Assembly: GCA_963819635.1 (NCBI GenBank)
Contig: CAWFWX010000005.1
Span: forward strand, 956,904-1,020,903
Length of the DNA stretch: 64,000 nucleotides
Source: JACVRW01 sp963819635
GTDB lineage: Bacteria; Actinomycetota; Thermoleophilia; Solirubrobacterales; Thermoleophilaceae
Direction of reading: 5' to 3'
The notes under the pieces are model-generated. The model was not told the DNA's origin. It did no database searches and saw only the letters and a list, made by a program, of their open reading frames with translations. Below, in pieces: positions 35,131-45,000 of the stretch; position 1 is the stretch's first letter; every line of letters begins with the position of its first letter. Made by a program: the position numbers and the translations under genes.

Positions 35131-36033
35131 ATGTGTGGAATCGCAGGACTTTTCTCTAAGTCGGTCGAGGTGAGCGACAGGCTGGGCAGCCATCTGGGGG
35201 ACATGCTCCTTCAGCTGAGCGACCGCGGCCCTGACAGCGCCGGCGTGGCCGTCTACCGCGAGCCCGCCCCGAGCGGATCGTCGAAGGTCTCGCTCTTCAG
35301 CGCCGACCCGAAGCAGGACTGGGGCGCCGTCAGCGCGGCGCTGGATGACGCCTTCGGCGCCGGGGAGCCCGAGCCGCGCGGCTCGCACGCCGTGATCGTG
35401 GTGGAGACGGACGCCGCCGAGGCCCAGGCCTGGCTCCACGAGCGCTATCCGGAGCTGCGCGTGATGAGCGCGGGGCAGGCGATCGAGATCTTCAAGGAGG
35501 CCGGTCCGCCGCGGGAGTTCATCGAGAGCTTCGAGCTCGCCGACATGTCCGGTTCGCACGCCCTCGGGCACACGCGCATGGCCACCGAGAGCCGCGTGAC
35601 GACCGAGCACTCGCACCCGTTCTCGACCGGGCTCGACCTGTGCCTCGTGCACAACGGGTCGCTGTCGAACCACAACCGGTTGCGGCGCCGGCTGCGCGAC
35701 GAGGGCATCGAGTTCCAGACCGACAACGACACCGAGGTCGCGGCCGGGTATCTCACCTGGCGGCTGCGCGAGGGCGACTCGCTGGAGCAGGCGCTCGAGG
35801 GCTGCCTCGAGGACCTGGACGGCTTCTACACGTTCGCGGTCGGGACGCTCGACGGCTTCGCGGTGCTGCGCGACCCGATCGCGTGCAAGCCGGCGGTGAT
35901 GGCGGAGACCGACGACTGGGTCGCGATGGCCTCCGAGTACCGGGCGATCGCCGTCCTGCCGGGCGCCGAGACCGCGCGGACCTGGGAGCCCGAGCCCGGG
36001 CGCGTCTACAGCTGGGAGCGGGCAGCGGTCTGA
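35131..36033 (+). CDS. mgsA: N-methylglutamate synthase subunit A (class II glutamine amidotransferase domain, GlxB-like)
   Basis: 300 residues beginning MCGIAGLFSK, with the N-terminal nucleophile Cys2 of class II amidotransferases; HTRMATESRVTTEHSHPF and LVHNGSLSNH are the usual glutamine-binding and oxyanion segments. ATG 35131 has a strong ribosome site (ACAGGAGG). In NMG synthase this subunit corresponds to the amidotransferase part of glutamate synthase, releasing the amine from gamma-glutamylmethylamide (established for Mgs/GlxBCD families; inferred here). First gene of a coupled row; its stop overlaps mgsB. Confidence 0.82.
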   Translation: MCGIAGLFSKSVEVSDRLGSHLGDMLLQLSDRGPDSAGVAVYREPAPSGSSKVSLFSADPKQDWGAVSAALDDAFGAGEPEPRGSHAVIVVETDAAEAQAWLHERYPELRVMSAGQAIEIFKEAGPPREFIESFELADMSGSHALGHTRMATESRVTTEHSHPFSTGLDLCLVHNGSLSNHNRLRRRLRDEGIEFQTDNDTEVAAGYLTWRLREGDSLEQALEGCLEDLDGFYTFAVGTLDGFAVLRDPIACKPAVMAETDDWVAMASEYRAIAVLPGAETARTWEPEPGRVYSWERAAV

Positions 36034-36740
36034 TGGCGGTGGGGAGTGGGCTCGAGGCCGCGGAGTTCGACCTCGCGGTCACGCCGCTGCGTGAGCTGAA
36101 CGCGGCGCTGCACGCGGTCGACGATTCGTCGCCGCGCCACTGGCGGGTCCTGAACCCGCGCGGCGCGCACGCCCTCGCGGTGGGCATCGACGCTCCGATC
36201 GAGGTCGAGATCGAGGGCCACGCCGGCTACTACTGCGCCGGGATGAACAAGGAGGCGACCGTCCGCGTGCACGGCAACGTGGGCGTGGGCTGCGCCGAGA
36301 ACATCATGTCGGGCGCGGTGATCGTGGACGGGAACGCGTCGCAGTCCGCGGGCGCGACCGGCCGCGGCGGGCTGCTCGTGATCCGCGGCAGCGCCGCCGC
36401 GCGCTGCGGGATCTCGATGAAGGGCGTGGACATCGTGGTGCAGGGCTCCGTCGGCCACATGAGCGCCTTCCTCGCGCAGAAGGGCACCCTCGTGATCTGC
36501 GGCGACGCGGGCGAGGCGCTCGGCGACTCGATCTACGAGGCGCACGTGTACGTGCGCGGCAAGGTCGCCGACCTGGGCGCCGACTGCATCGAGAAGGAGA
36601 TGCGCGACGAGCACGTCGAGGAGCTGTCCGCGCTGCTCGAGCGAGCCGAGGTTGAGGACTGCTCGGCGTCCGACTTCCGCCGCTACGGCTCAGCCCGCAA
36701 GCTCTACAACTTCCACGTCGACAACGCAGGCGCCTACTGA
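36033..36740 (+). CDS. mgsB: N-methylglutamate synthase subunit B (GXGXG domain, GlxC-like)
   Basis: 235 residues, ATG overlapping the mgsA stop. It is the right-handed beta-helix GXGXG domain that forms the C-terminal part of glutamate synthase large subunits: RGAHALAVGIDAPIEVEIEG, VGVGCAENIMSGAVIVDGNA, GRGGLLVIRGSAAARCGISM and GEALGDSIYEAHVYVRGKVA. It is split off as its own gene, as in the mgs and glx clusters. The repeat 36,742-36,790 follows directly. Confidence 0.85.
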   Translation: MAVGSGLEAAEFDLAVTPLRELNAALHAVDDSSPRHWRVLNPRGAHALAVGIDAPIEVEIEGHAGYYCAGMNKEATVRVHGNVGVGCAENIMSGAVIVDGNASQSAGATGRGGLLVIRGSAAARCGISMKGVDIVVQGSVGHMSAFLAQKGTLVICGDAGEALGDSIYEAHVYVRGKVADLGADCIEKEMRDEHVEELSALLERAEVEDCSASDFRRYGSARKLYNFHVDNAGAY

Positions 36741-36741
36741 T

Positions 36742-36790
36742 GGGGTCTGACCCCTTGACAATGGTCGACTCAAGGGGTCTGACCCCTTGA
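36742..36790. repeat. Two copies of a GGGGTCTGACCCC palindrome between mgsB and mgsC
   Basis: The palindromic core occurs at 36,742-36,754 and 36,774-36,786; the second copy is extended by TCAA/TTGA arms to a near-perfect 21-base palindrome (36,770-36,790). Between them lies TTGACAATGGTCGAC. The proposed TTG start of mgsC (36,787) is inside the second copy. It resembles REP-type elements that spread with single-domain transposases. Confidence 0.7.
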
Positions 36791-38154
36791 CTGAGTTCGA
36801 CACACTCGGCAAGGCGCGCGACGACGTCGAGCGGCGCTCCGCCTCGCGCGGCTGGCGGCCGGGTCTGCGCGAGGGCGCGATCTTCAGCCGCGACGTGATC
36901 CACGAGATCCAGCGCGCCGCGCGCGAGGGGATCTACGACATCCGCGGCTTCGGCGCCAAGCGGAACGTTCCCCACTTCGACGACCTGCTCTTCCTCGGCG
37001 CGAGCATGTCGCGCTACCCGCTCGAGGGCTACCGCGAGCGCTGCGACACGGATGTGACGCTCGGCGCGCGCAACGCGACGAAGCCGCTGCACCTCGACAT
37101 CCCGATCACGATCGCGGGGATGAGCTTCGGCGCGCTGTCGGGGCCGGCGAAGGAGGCGCTCGGGCGAGGAGCGTCGGCGGTCGGCACGTCCACGACCACC
37201 GGCGACGGCGGCATGACGGAGGAGGAGCGCGAGGCGTCGAAGCTGCTCGTCTACCAGCTGCTGCCCTCGCGCTACGGGATGAATCCGGACGACCTGCGGC
37301 GCGCCGACGCGATCGAGATCGTGGTCGGGCAGGGCGCGAAGCCGGGCGGCGGCGGGATGCTGCTCGGCCAGAAGATCTCGGACCGGGTGGCGGAGATGCG
37401 CGACCTGCCGAAGGGGATCGACCAGCGGAGCGCGTGCCGGCATCCGGACTGGACCGGGCCCGACGACCTCGAGATCAAGATCGGCGAGCTGCGCGAGATC
37501 ACCGACTGGGAGAAGCCGATCTACATCAAGGTGGGCGCGACGCGGCCGTACTTCGACACGGCGCTCGCGGTCAAGTCCGGCGCCGACGTCGTGGTCATGG
37601 ACGGGATGCAGGGCGGCACCGCGGCGACCCAGGAGGTCTTCATCGAGCACGCGGGGATCCCGACGCTGTCGGCGATCCGCCCGGCCGTCGAGGCGCTCCA
37701 GGATCTCGGGGTCCACCGCGAGGTGCAGCTGATCGTCTCTGGAGGGATCCGCAACGGCGCCGATGTGGCGAAGGCGCTCGCGCTCGGCGCCGACGCGGTC
37801 TCGATCGGCGTGGCGGCGCTGATCGCGCTGGGCGACAACTCGCCGGAGCTGGAGGACGACTACGCCGACCTCGGCACGTCGGCCGGCTTCTACGACGACT
37901 GGCACGAGGGCAAGGACCCCGCCGGGATCTCGACGCAGGACGACGATCTCTCGGCCCGCTTCGACCCGGAGCTGGGCGGCCGCCGGCTGGCGAACTACCT
38001 GCGCACCATGACGCTCGAGGCGCAGACGCTCGCGCGCGCCTGCGGAAAGTCGCACCTCCACAACCTGGAGCCCGAGGACCTGGTGGCGCTCACCGTCGAG
38101 GCGGCGGCGATGGCGCGAGTTCCACTGGCCGGAACGAGCTGGATCCCCGGTTGA
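36787..38154 (+). CDS. mgsC: N-methylglutamate synthase subunit C (FMN glutamate synthase domain, GlxD-like)
   Basis: 455 residues. FMN/Fe-S-type glutamate synthase barrel: LDIPITIAGMSFGALSGPAK, GTSTTTGDGGMTEEE, VVGQGAKPGGGGMLLGQKIS, IYIKVGATRPYFDTALAVKS, VVMDGMQGGTAATQEVFIEH, and VSGGIRNGADVAKALALGAD with the FMN phosphate site. It condenses the released amine with 2-oxoglutarate at the FMN site. No ATG starts the frame; TTG 36787 lies in the inserted palindrome, so the element may have replaced the original start region. The C-terminal Cys-rich motif of GltB is reduced (single ACGKSHLHNLEPEDLVALT). Confidence 0.85.
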   Translation: MTEFDTLGKARDDVERRSASRGWRPGLREGAIFSRDVIHEIQRAAREGIYDIRGFGAKRNVPHFDDLLFLGASMSRYPLEGYRERCDTDVTLGARNATKPLHLDIPITIAGMSFGALSGPAKEALGRGASAVGTSTTTGDGGMTEEEREASKLLVYQLLPSRYGMNPDDLRRADAIEIVVGQGAKPGGGGMLLGQKISDRVAEMRDLPKGIDQRSACRHPDWTGPDDLEIKIGELREITDWEKPIYIKVGATRPYFDTALAVKSGADVVVMDGMQGGTAATQEVFIEHAGIPTLSAIRPAVEALQDLGVHREVQLIVSGGIRNGADVAKALALGADAVSIGVAALIALGDNSPELEDDYADLGTSAGFYDDWHEGKDPAGISTQDDDLSARFDPELGGRRLANYLRTMTLEAQTLARACGKSHLHNLEPEDLVALTVEAAAMARVPLAGTSWIPG

Positions 38155-38188
38155 ACCATTGAACCAATTTGTTTAAGGTCGCTCGGGC

Positions 38189-38500
38189 GTGTCCTACGTA
38201 CTGACCTGCCCCAACTGCGGGCCGCGGGAAGTCACCGACTTCGCCTTCGGCGGTGAGCTGAACCCGCGTCCGAAGCAGCAGCCGAGCCTGCGCGAGCTCG
38301 GCGAGTACAACTACTTCCGCACCAACGTCGCGGGACCGCAGCGCGAGTGGTGGCTGCACCGCTCCGGCTGCGGCGAGTGGTTCATCGCCGAGCGCGACAC
38401 GCGCACGAACGAGGTCCACTGGACCGCGCGCGTGAACGAGGTGTTCGGGGACGCGGCCGGAGCGGCGACCGGCGCCGACGGGAGCGGAGTGGGCGCGTGA
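38189..38500 (+). CDS. mgdB: N-methylglutamate dehydrogenase subunit B (sarcosine oxidase delta-like)
   Basis: 103 residues from GTG 38189. SoxD family: zinc-binding pair CPNCGPREVTDFAFGGE at the N-terminus, then QREWWLHRSGCGEWFIAERD carrying the fourth-ligand region. In heterotetrameric sarcosine oxidase the delta subunit holds zinc and helps assembly. The stop overlaps the GTG of the alpha-like subunit. The assignment to NMG dehydrogenase over sarcosine oxidase rests on the mgs genes next to it. Confidence 0.8.
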   Translation: MSYVLTCPNCGPREVTDFAFGGELNPRPKQQPSLRELGEYNYFRTNVAGPQREWWLHRSGCGEWFIAERDTRTNEVHWTARVNEVFGDAAGAATGADGSGVGA

Positions 38501-41402
38501 CGCGGCTCCCCGAGCAGCGCGGCGAGCGCATCCAGCGTGACACGGAGGTCACGTTCACGTTCGACGGGCGTGAGTTCTCGGCGCTCGAGGGCGACACGAT
38601 CGGGTCGGCTCTCTACGCGAGCGGCCAGCGCACCTTCTCGCGCTCCTTCAAGTACCACCGCCGCCGCGGCCTGCTCTGCTGCGCCGGCCAGTGCCCCAAC
38701 TGCCTCGTGGCCGTCGACGGCGCCCCCGGCGTTCGCGCCTGCACCGAGCCGGTGCGCGAGGGGATGAAGGTCGAGCACATGAACGCCACGCCGTCGCTCG
38801 AGTTCGACGCGATGCGCGCGACCGACCTCGTGGGCGGCCCGTTCACCCCGCCCGGCTTCTACTACAAGACGTTCATCCGGCCGCGTCGTTTCTGGCCGCT
38901 CTACGAGAAGGTGCTCCGGCACGCCGCCGGGCTCGGGAAGCTGCGCAAGTCGCAGCCCGAGCGCGAGTGGCGGACCGAGTACCGCCGCCGCCACGCCGAC
39001 GTGCTCGTGATCGGGGGTGGGGCCGCCGGTCTGAGCGCGGCGGCGGCGGCGGCGGAACTCGGCGCGGACGCGGTGCTCGTCGACGAGGGGCCGGAGCCGG
39101 GCGGCCGCCTGCTCGCGGAGGGCGGGGCCGGCTACGCGCGCGAGCTGAACGTGCACGCGCAGGAAATGGGCGTCGAGATCCTCGCGAACGCTCCCGCGCT
39201 CGGCAGCTTCGACGGCCTCGTCCCGGTCTGGCAGGGCGACACGCTCCACCAGATCCGGGCGACGCGGCTGGTCTTCGCCACCGGCGCCATCGAGCAGCCG
39301 CTGCTGTTCCCCGGCAACGACCTGCCGGGCGTGATGCTGTCCGGCGGCGCCCGCCGGCTCGTGGGCATGTACGCGGTGAAGCCGGGCACGCGCGCCGTGG
39401 TCGCCACGGTCGACGACCGCGGTCTCCATGCCGCGCTGGCACTGCTGGACGCGGGCGTCGAGGTCTGCTGCGTGGCCGACCTTCGCGATCACGTGAGCGG
39501 CGGACCCGCAGGCGACCTGGAGCGAACGAACGTCGACCTCATCCGCGGCGCGACCGTGCTCGAGGCGCGCGGCCGAGGGCATCTGTCGAGCGTCGTGCTC
39601 GGTCGCCCGGTCTCGGCCGACGCGACGCGCGGCGGCGGCCCGCGCCCGGATGGCAGCCCCGAGCGCACCGTCGCATGCGACCTGCTCGTCGTCTCCGGCG
39701 GCAGCGCGCCCGCGACGTCGCTCGTCGCCCAGGCGGGCGCCAAGACGAAATACGACGAGGAGTGCGGCCACTTCGCTCTCGCCCACGTGCCCGACGGCGT
39801 GCTCGTCGCGGGCGAGGTCATGGGCCACGGCGAGCTCGAGATGGCGGAGCGCTCCGGCACGATCGCGGGCCTCGAGGCCGCCCACGCGCTCGGCCTGTCC
39901 GACCGGCGATTCCGACGCCCGCCTCGCCACCGAGCGCGAGCGGCTCGACCGTCCGCGCGCGCTGGGCGTCGCAGGTGGCCGTGCCGCCGCCCGTCACGAG
40001 CGACCGCAAGGGCAAGTGCTTCGCCTGCCTGTGCGAGGACGTGACCGCGAAGGACATCCACCTCTCGGTCGAGGAGGGCTACGACTCGATCGAGCTCTCG
40101 AAGCGCTACACGACGGCCACGATGGGCCCGTGCCAGGGCCGGATGTGCCAGCTGCCCGGCCGTGCGGCTGATGGCGAAGGAGACCGGCACGAGCATGGCC
40201 GACGTGGGCACGACGACGGCCCGCCCGCCCTGGCACGCCGTGCCGATGGGCGCGCTGGCCGGCCGCCCCTTCGAGCCCGCCAAGCGCAGCTCGATCCACG
40301 CCCGCCACCGCGAGCTGGGCGCGAACGTGATGTGGGCGGGCGACTGGCGCCGCGCCTACGACTACGGCGACCCCAAGGCCGAGGCGATGGCGGTGCACAG
40401 GGCGGCGGGGCTGATCGACGTCTCCACGCTCGGCAAGCTGATCGTGCGCGGCCCGGACGCCGGCGAGTTCCTCGACCGCCTCTACCCGAACCGCTTCTCC
40501 AACCTGAAGCCGGGGCGCATCCGCTACGGCGTGATCACGAGCGACTCCGGCCGCGTGATGGACGACGGCACGATCTGCCGGATCGACGAGGACAGCTTCT
40601 ACGTGACCACCACCTCGAGCGGCGCGGGCGCGATCTACGACTGGTTCACCTGGTGGCTCGCCGACTGGCGGCTCGACGTGCACATCACGGACATCACGCA
40701 GGCGCTGTCGGCGGTGAACCTCGCGGGCCCGCGCGCGCGGGAGATCATGGGGGAGGTCACCGAGCTCGACTGCTCGGCCGAGGGCGTTCACCTACCTCGA
40801 CGGCAAGCAGGCCGAGGTGGCGGGCGTGCCGAGCCTGATCCTGCGGATCGGCTTCGTGGGGGAGGTGGGCTACGAGATCCACTGCCCGGCCGCGCAGGGC
40901 GAGCACCTGTGGGATTCGCTCATGGAGGCGGGGAAGACGCACGGCATCAGGCCGTTCGGGCTCGAGCCGCAGCGGCTCCTCCGGCTCCAGAAGATGCACA
41001 TCCTCGTGGGGCAGGACACCGACTCCGAGTCGAACCCGTTCGCCGCCGCGATGCCGTGGATCGTGAAGCTCGACAAGGAGCAGGACTTCATCGGCAAGTG
41101 GGCGCTCCAGCACTACGAGGGGCAGCCGCTCGGAGACCGCGCTCGTCGGCTTCACGCTCCAGAACGGCCACGTGCCGACGGAGGGCGCCGTGGTGATGCC
41201 GCACGACGGCAGCCCGATGGGGCAGGTCACGAGCGCGCGCTACTCGGAGCAGCTCGGGCGGGTGATCGGGATGGCCTGGGTGCCCGCCTCGCTGGCGCAG
41301 GACGGCGCGCGGATCGTGATCTCGGACGAGGACAGGCGCCTCGACGGCGAGGTGCAGACGCGGCCCTTCTACGACCCCGACGGGGAGATCCTGCGCTCGT
41401 GA
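38497..41402 (+). CDS. mgdC: N-methylglutamate dehydrogenase subunit C (sarcosine oxidase alpha-like), frameshifted
   Basis: About 965 residues when repaired. Domains in order: a Fer2-like N-terminal domain (TFDGREFSALEGDTIGSALY; LLCCAGQCPNCLVAVDG), FAD/NAD-binding (DVLVIGGGAAGLSAAAAAAE), a BFD-like linker (CFACLCEDVTAKD; MGPCQGRMCQLP), and a C-terminal GCV-T/tetrahydrofolate domain (RLYPNRFSNLKPGRIRYGVI; TDSESNPFAAAM). Breaks lie near 39,908, 39,950-39,990, 40,160, 40,783 and 41,131; four of the five are clearly one-base insertions (for example CCCGGCC for CCCGCC). The breaks leave every domain intact, so the gene is probably whole in the organism. It oxidises N-methylglutamate, handing the methyl group to tetrahydrofolate. 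Confidence 0.75.
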
Positions 41403-42070
41403 GCGGGCTCGCCTTCCTGTCGCCGGGACCGAACGCGGTGGCGAAGAGCCCGATGGAGCCCGGGCGCGGCCGCGGCGGGCGCGGTCTTCGAGGAGCGCGA
41501 CGGCTGGAAGGTCGCGGTCTCGTTCCCGGACGAGGACGCGTCGGTCGTCGGCTTCGCCGACGTGTCGCACATGGGGAAGATCGAGGTGCAGGGCGATGTG
41601 ACGGCCATCACCGGCCACGAGCTGGAGCTGGGCCGCGCGACCCGCGTCGAGGGCGCCTGGTGGTGCCCCTACTCGGCCACGCGCGCGGTCGTCCTCTGCC
41701 CAGCCGGCAGATACCGTGGCGATCCGCGACTCCCTCCTCGCGTCAGCCGCGGACGCCAACGGCCTGGCAAGCGTAATCGACATCAGGCACCGCGCAGGGA
41801 GCGATGACAATTCTCGGTCCACTCGCGCGCGAAACCTTTGCGCGCTTCACCGCGATCGACCTGCGCCCGCAGGTCATGCCGGTGCAGGGCTGGCGCCCGG
41901 GCTCCGTGGCGCGCACCGGCGGGGCGATCCTCTGCGAGGCGCCCGATCGCTACCTGATGCTGTTCGGCGCGGCGCTCGGCCAGTACGTGTGGACGCTGGT
42001 CGCCGACGCCGCCGGCAACCTCGGCGGCGGGCCCGTCGGCGTGGACGCGCTGGAGCCGCTCGATGCTTGA
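41399..42070 (+). CDS. mgdD: N-methylglutamate dehydrogenase subunit D (sarcosine oxidase gamma-like), frameshifted
   Basis: About 220 residues when repaired, GTG 41399 overlapping the alpha-like stop. The SoxG/GCV-T-like fold shows in VVGFADVSHMGKIEVQGDV, MTILGPLARETFARFTAIDL and DRYLMLFGAALGQYVWTLVA. One-base insertions near 41,466, 41,714 and 41,793 explain all three breaks (for example GGCAGATACC for GGCGATACC gives DTVAIRD). The stop overlaps the next start by eight bases. Gamma subunits are poorly conserved, so the family call leans on position. Confidence 0.65.
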
Positions 42071-43281
42071 CATCTTCCGCACGCGGCGGATGTGGCGACG
42101 TCGTCCCGAGCTCAAGGACTCGTACGACGTGGTGATCATCGGCGGCGGCTCGCACGGCCTCGCCAGCGCCTACTACCTCACCCGGCTCCACGGCATCAAG
42201 AACGTCGCCGTTTTGGAGAAGAGCTACATCGGCTCGGGCGCCGCCGGCCGCAACACGACGATCCTGCGCTCGAACTACAAGACGCCCGAGGGCGCCCGCT
42301 TCTACGACGCGAGCGTGAAGCTCTACGAGGGGCTCTCGCAGGAGCTGAACTTCAACCTGCTGTTCTCGCAGAACGGGCATCTGACGCTCGCCCACTCGGA
42401 CCGCGCGATGTTCGTGATGGCGAACCGCGCCGAGGTGAACCGGCTGCACAAGATCGACTCGCGCCTGATCTACCCCGACGAGATCGCGAAGCTCGCGCCG
42501 GCGATGCAGGTGCAGAACCCGGACGCGGTCTGGCCGATCCAGGGCGCTCTGTATCACCCGCCCGGCGGCGTGATCCGCCACGACGCGGTGGTGTGGGGGT
42601 TCGCGCGCGGCGCCGACCGCGGCGGCGCCGAGATCCATCCCTACACCGAGGTGACGGGGATCAACCGCTCGAACGGCCGCGTCACGGGGGTGCGGACGAA
42701 CCGCGGCGAGATCAGCGCGCCCGTGGTCCTGAACTGCACGGCGGGGTGGTCGTCGCTCGATCTCCGACATGGCCGGCGTGCAGATGCCGATCACGACGCA
42801 CATCCTGCAGGCGCTCGTGACCGAGCCGATGAAGCCGCTGCTCGACGTGGTGATCGTCTCGTCGCAGATGCACGTGTACATCTCGCAGACCGACCGCGGC
42901 GAGTTCCTGATGGGCGCGGAGATCGAGCCGTGGACCACGTATCGGATGCAGGGCACGCTGAACTTCCTGCAGGAGGTGTCGCGGCATGCGCTGGAGCTGT
43001 TCCCGCAGCTCGAGCGCGCGCGGATCCTGCGGAGCTGGGCCGGCCTGTGCGACCTGTCGCCGGACTACTCGCCCATCCTCGGCAAGACCGAGGTGGAGGG
43101 CTTCCACGTGAGCTCGGGGTGGGGGACGTACGGGTTCAAGGCGGCGCCGATCGTCGGCAAGACGCTGGCGGAGCTGGCGGCCACAGGAAAGACACCGGAG
43201 CTGATCGAGCCGTTCAAGCTCGAGCGGTTCTACGAGGACAAGCTGGTATCGGAGTTGGCAGCAGCGGCGGTGAGCCACTGA
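42063..43281 (+). CDS. mgdA: N-methylglutamate dehydrogenase subunit A (sarcosine oxidase beta-like), frameshifted once
   Basis: About 405 residues: FAD-binding DVVIIGGGSHGLASAYYLTR, the flavin-attachment-type region GRNTTILRSNY, and the catalytic part LRSWAGLCDLSPDYSPILGK, SGWGTYGFKAAPIVGKTLAE. A one-base insertion near 42,759 (CTCGATCTCC for CTCATCTCC) breaks the frame; repair gives SSLISDMAGVQMPI. In known mgd/sox clusters the beta subunit gene comes first; here it is last (order B-C-D-A). Confidence 0.8.
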
Positions 43282-43301
43282 TGACGTTGGAAGGAGCCCC
43301 A

Positions 43302-44988
43302 ATGAAGAGCAGCCTCGAGATCGCACAGGAGGCCGAGCTCCTCCCGATCGAGACGATCGCCGAGCGGACCGGCCTGACGCCGGACGAGTTCGAGCCGTAC
43401 GGGCGCTACAAGGCGAAGATCTCGCTGGACGTGATCGACCGGCTGGCGGATCAGCCGAACGGGAAGATCGTCTGCGTCGCGGGCGTGACGCCGACGAAGG
43501 CGGGCGAGGGCAAGACCACGACCGCCGTCGGTCTGACGCAGGGCCTGGGCCACATCGGCAAGAACCCGCTGCTGTGCCTGCGCGAGCCGTCGCTGGGTCC
43601 GGTGTTCGGCATCAAGGGCGGCGCCGCCGGCGGCGGGCTCACGCAGGTCGTGCCGATGGAGGACCTGAACCTCCACTTCACGGGCGATATTCACGCGATC
43701 GGCGCGGCGAACAACCTGCTGGCGGCGCTGCTCGACGCGTCGATCCTGCACGGCAACCCGCACAAGATCGACGCGCTGCGGGTGGGCTGGAAGCGGGCGC
43801 TCGACATGAACGACCGCGCGCTGCGCCAGGTCGTCCTGGGCCTGGGCGGCCGGGCGAACGGCTACCCGCGCGAGTCGGGCTTCGACATCACGGCCGCCTC
43901 GGAGGTGATGGCGATCCTGGCGGTGTCGCGCGACCTGCACGACCTGCGCCAGCGCCTCGGCGCGATCACGGTGGCGCACTCGTTCGACGGCGGCAAGCCG
44001 GTGACGGCCGAGGACCTGGGCGCCGCCGGCGCGATGACGGTGCTGCTGAAGGACGCGCTGAAGCCGAATCTGATCCAGACGCTCGAGGGCCAGCCGTGCC
44101 TGATGCACGCGGGACCGTTCGCGAACATCGCGCACGGGAACTCGTCGCTGGTCGCCGACCTGATCGGCCAGAAGCTGGGCGACTACGTCATCACCGAGTC
44201 CGGCTTCGGGTCGGACATGGGGATGGAGAAGTTCTTCGACATCGTGTGCCGGAAGGGCGGGCTGACGCCGTCGGCGGTCGTGCTGGTGGCGACGGTGCGG
44301 GCGCTGAAGCACCACGGCGGGCTGGAGGACGACCCGCGCGCCGATTCCTCCGAGGCGATGGCGGCGGTCGAGAGGGGCGCGGCGAACCTGGTGCGCCACC
44401 TGGGGATCGTGAAGACGTTCGGGCTGCCCTGCGTGGTGGCGGTGAACCGGCGGCCGGGCGACACGGACGACGAGGTCGCCCTGGTGAAGAAGCTCGCGCT
44501 GGACGCCGGCGCCTTCGGGGCCGAGATCAACGACGGCTTCGCACGCGGCGGCGAGGGAGTCGCCGAGCTGGCCGAGGCCGTGGCCGACGCGTGCGAGCAG
44601 CCGAACTCGTTCCAGATGGTCTACGACGACGACGACTCGATCGAGCAGAAGATCTGCAAGGTGGCGACGAAGGTGTACGGCGCGAAGGACGTGATCTTCT
44701 ACCTGGAGGCCCAGAAGAAGATCAGGCAGTACAACGACGACGGCCTGGACAAGCTGCCGATCTGCATGGCGAAGACGCACCTGTCGCTGAGCGCCGACCC
44801 AACGCTGCTGAACGCGCCGGAGGACTTCGAGTTCCCGGTGCGCGACATCCGGGCGTACACGGGAGCCGGCTGGCTGGTGCCGCTGGCCGGCGACATCCAG
44901 CAGATGCCCGGGCTGGGCAAGAGCGCCGGCGGCGCTGAACGTGGACATCGACGCGGAAGGTCAGAACGGTCGGGCTGTTCTGACCTAG
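43302..44988 (+). CDS. fhs: Formate-tetrahydrofolate ligase
   Basis: About 560 residues. ATP-dependent interconversion of formate plus tetrahydrofolate and 10-formyl-tetrahydrofolate. Signatures: the P-loop VTPTKAGEGKTTTAVGLTQG, REPSLGPVFGIKGGAAGGG and GFDITAASEVMAILAVS. ATG 43302 follows AAGGAG; ATG 43281 overlapping mgdA stop is in frame too. A one-base insertion near 44,925 hides the end; repair yields ...ALNVDIDAEGQNGRAVLT and stop 44,986-44,988. In NMG clusters it takes the C1 unit from the dehydrogenase onward to formate with ATP gain. Confidence 0.92.
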
Positions 44989-45000
44989 GATCGGTTGCGA

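Noticed and set aside
36742..36790. A riboswitch or attenuator
   Set aside because: Two copies of one short palindrome with no further conserved secondary structure fit a dispersed repeat better.
38497..42070. mgdC and mgdD as pseudogenes
   Set aside because: Every break is repaired by small changes, mostly one-base insertions, with full motifs on both sides, and the same error type occurs in essential genes such as folP.
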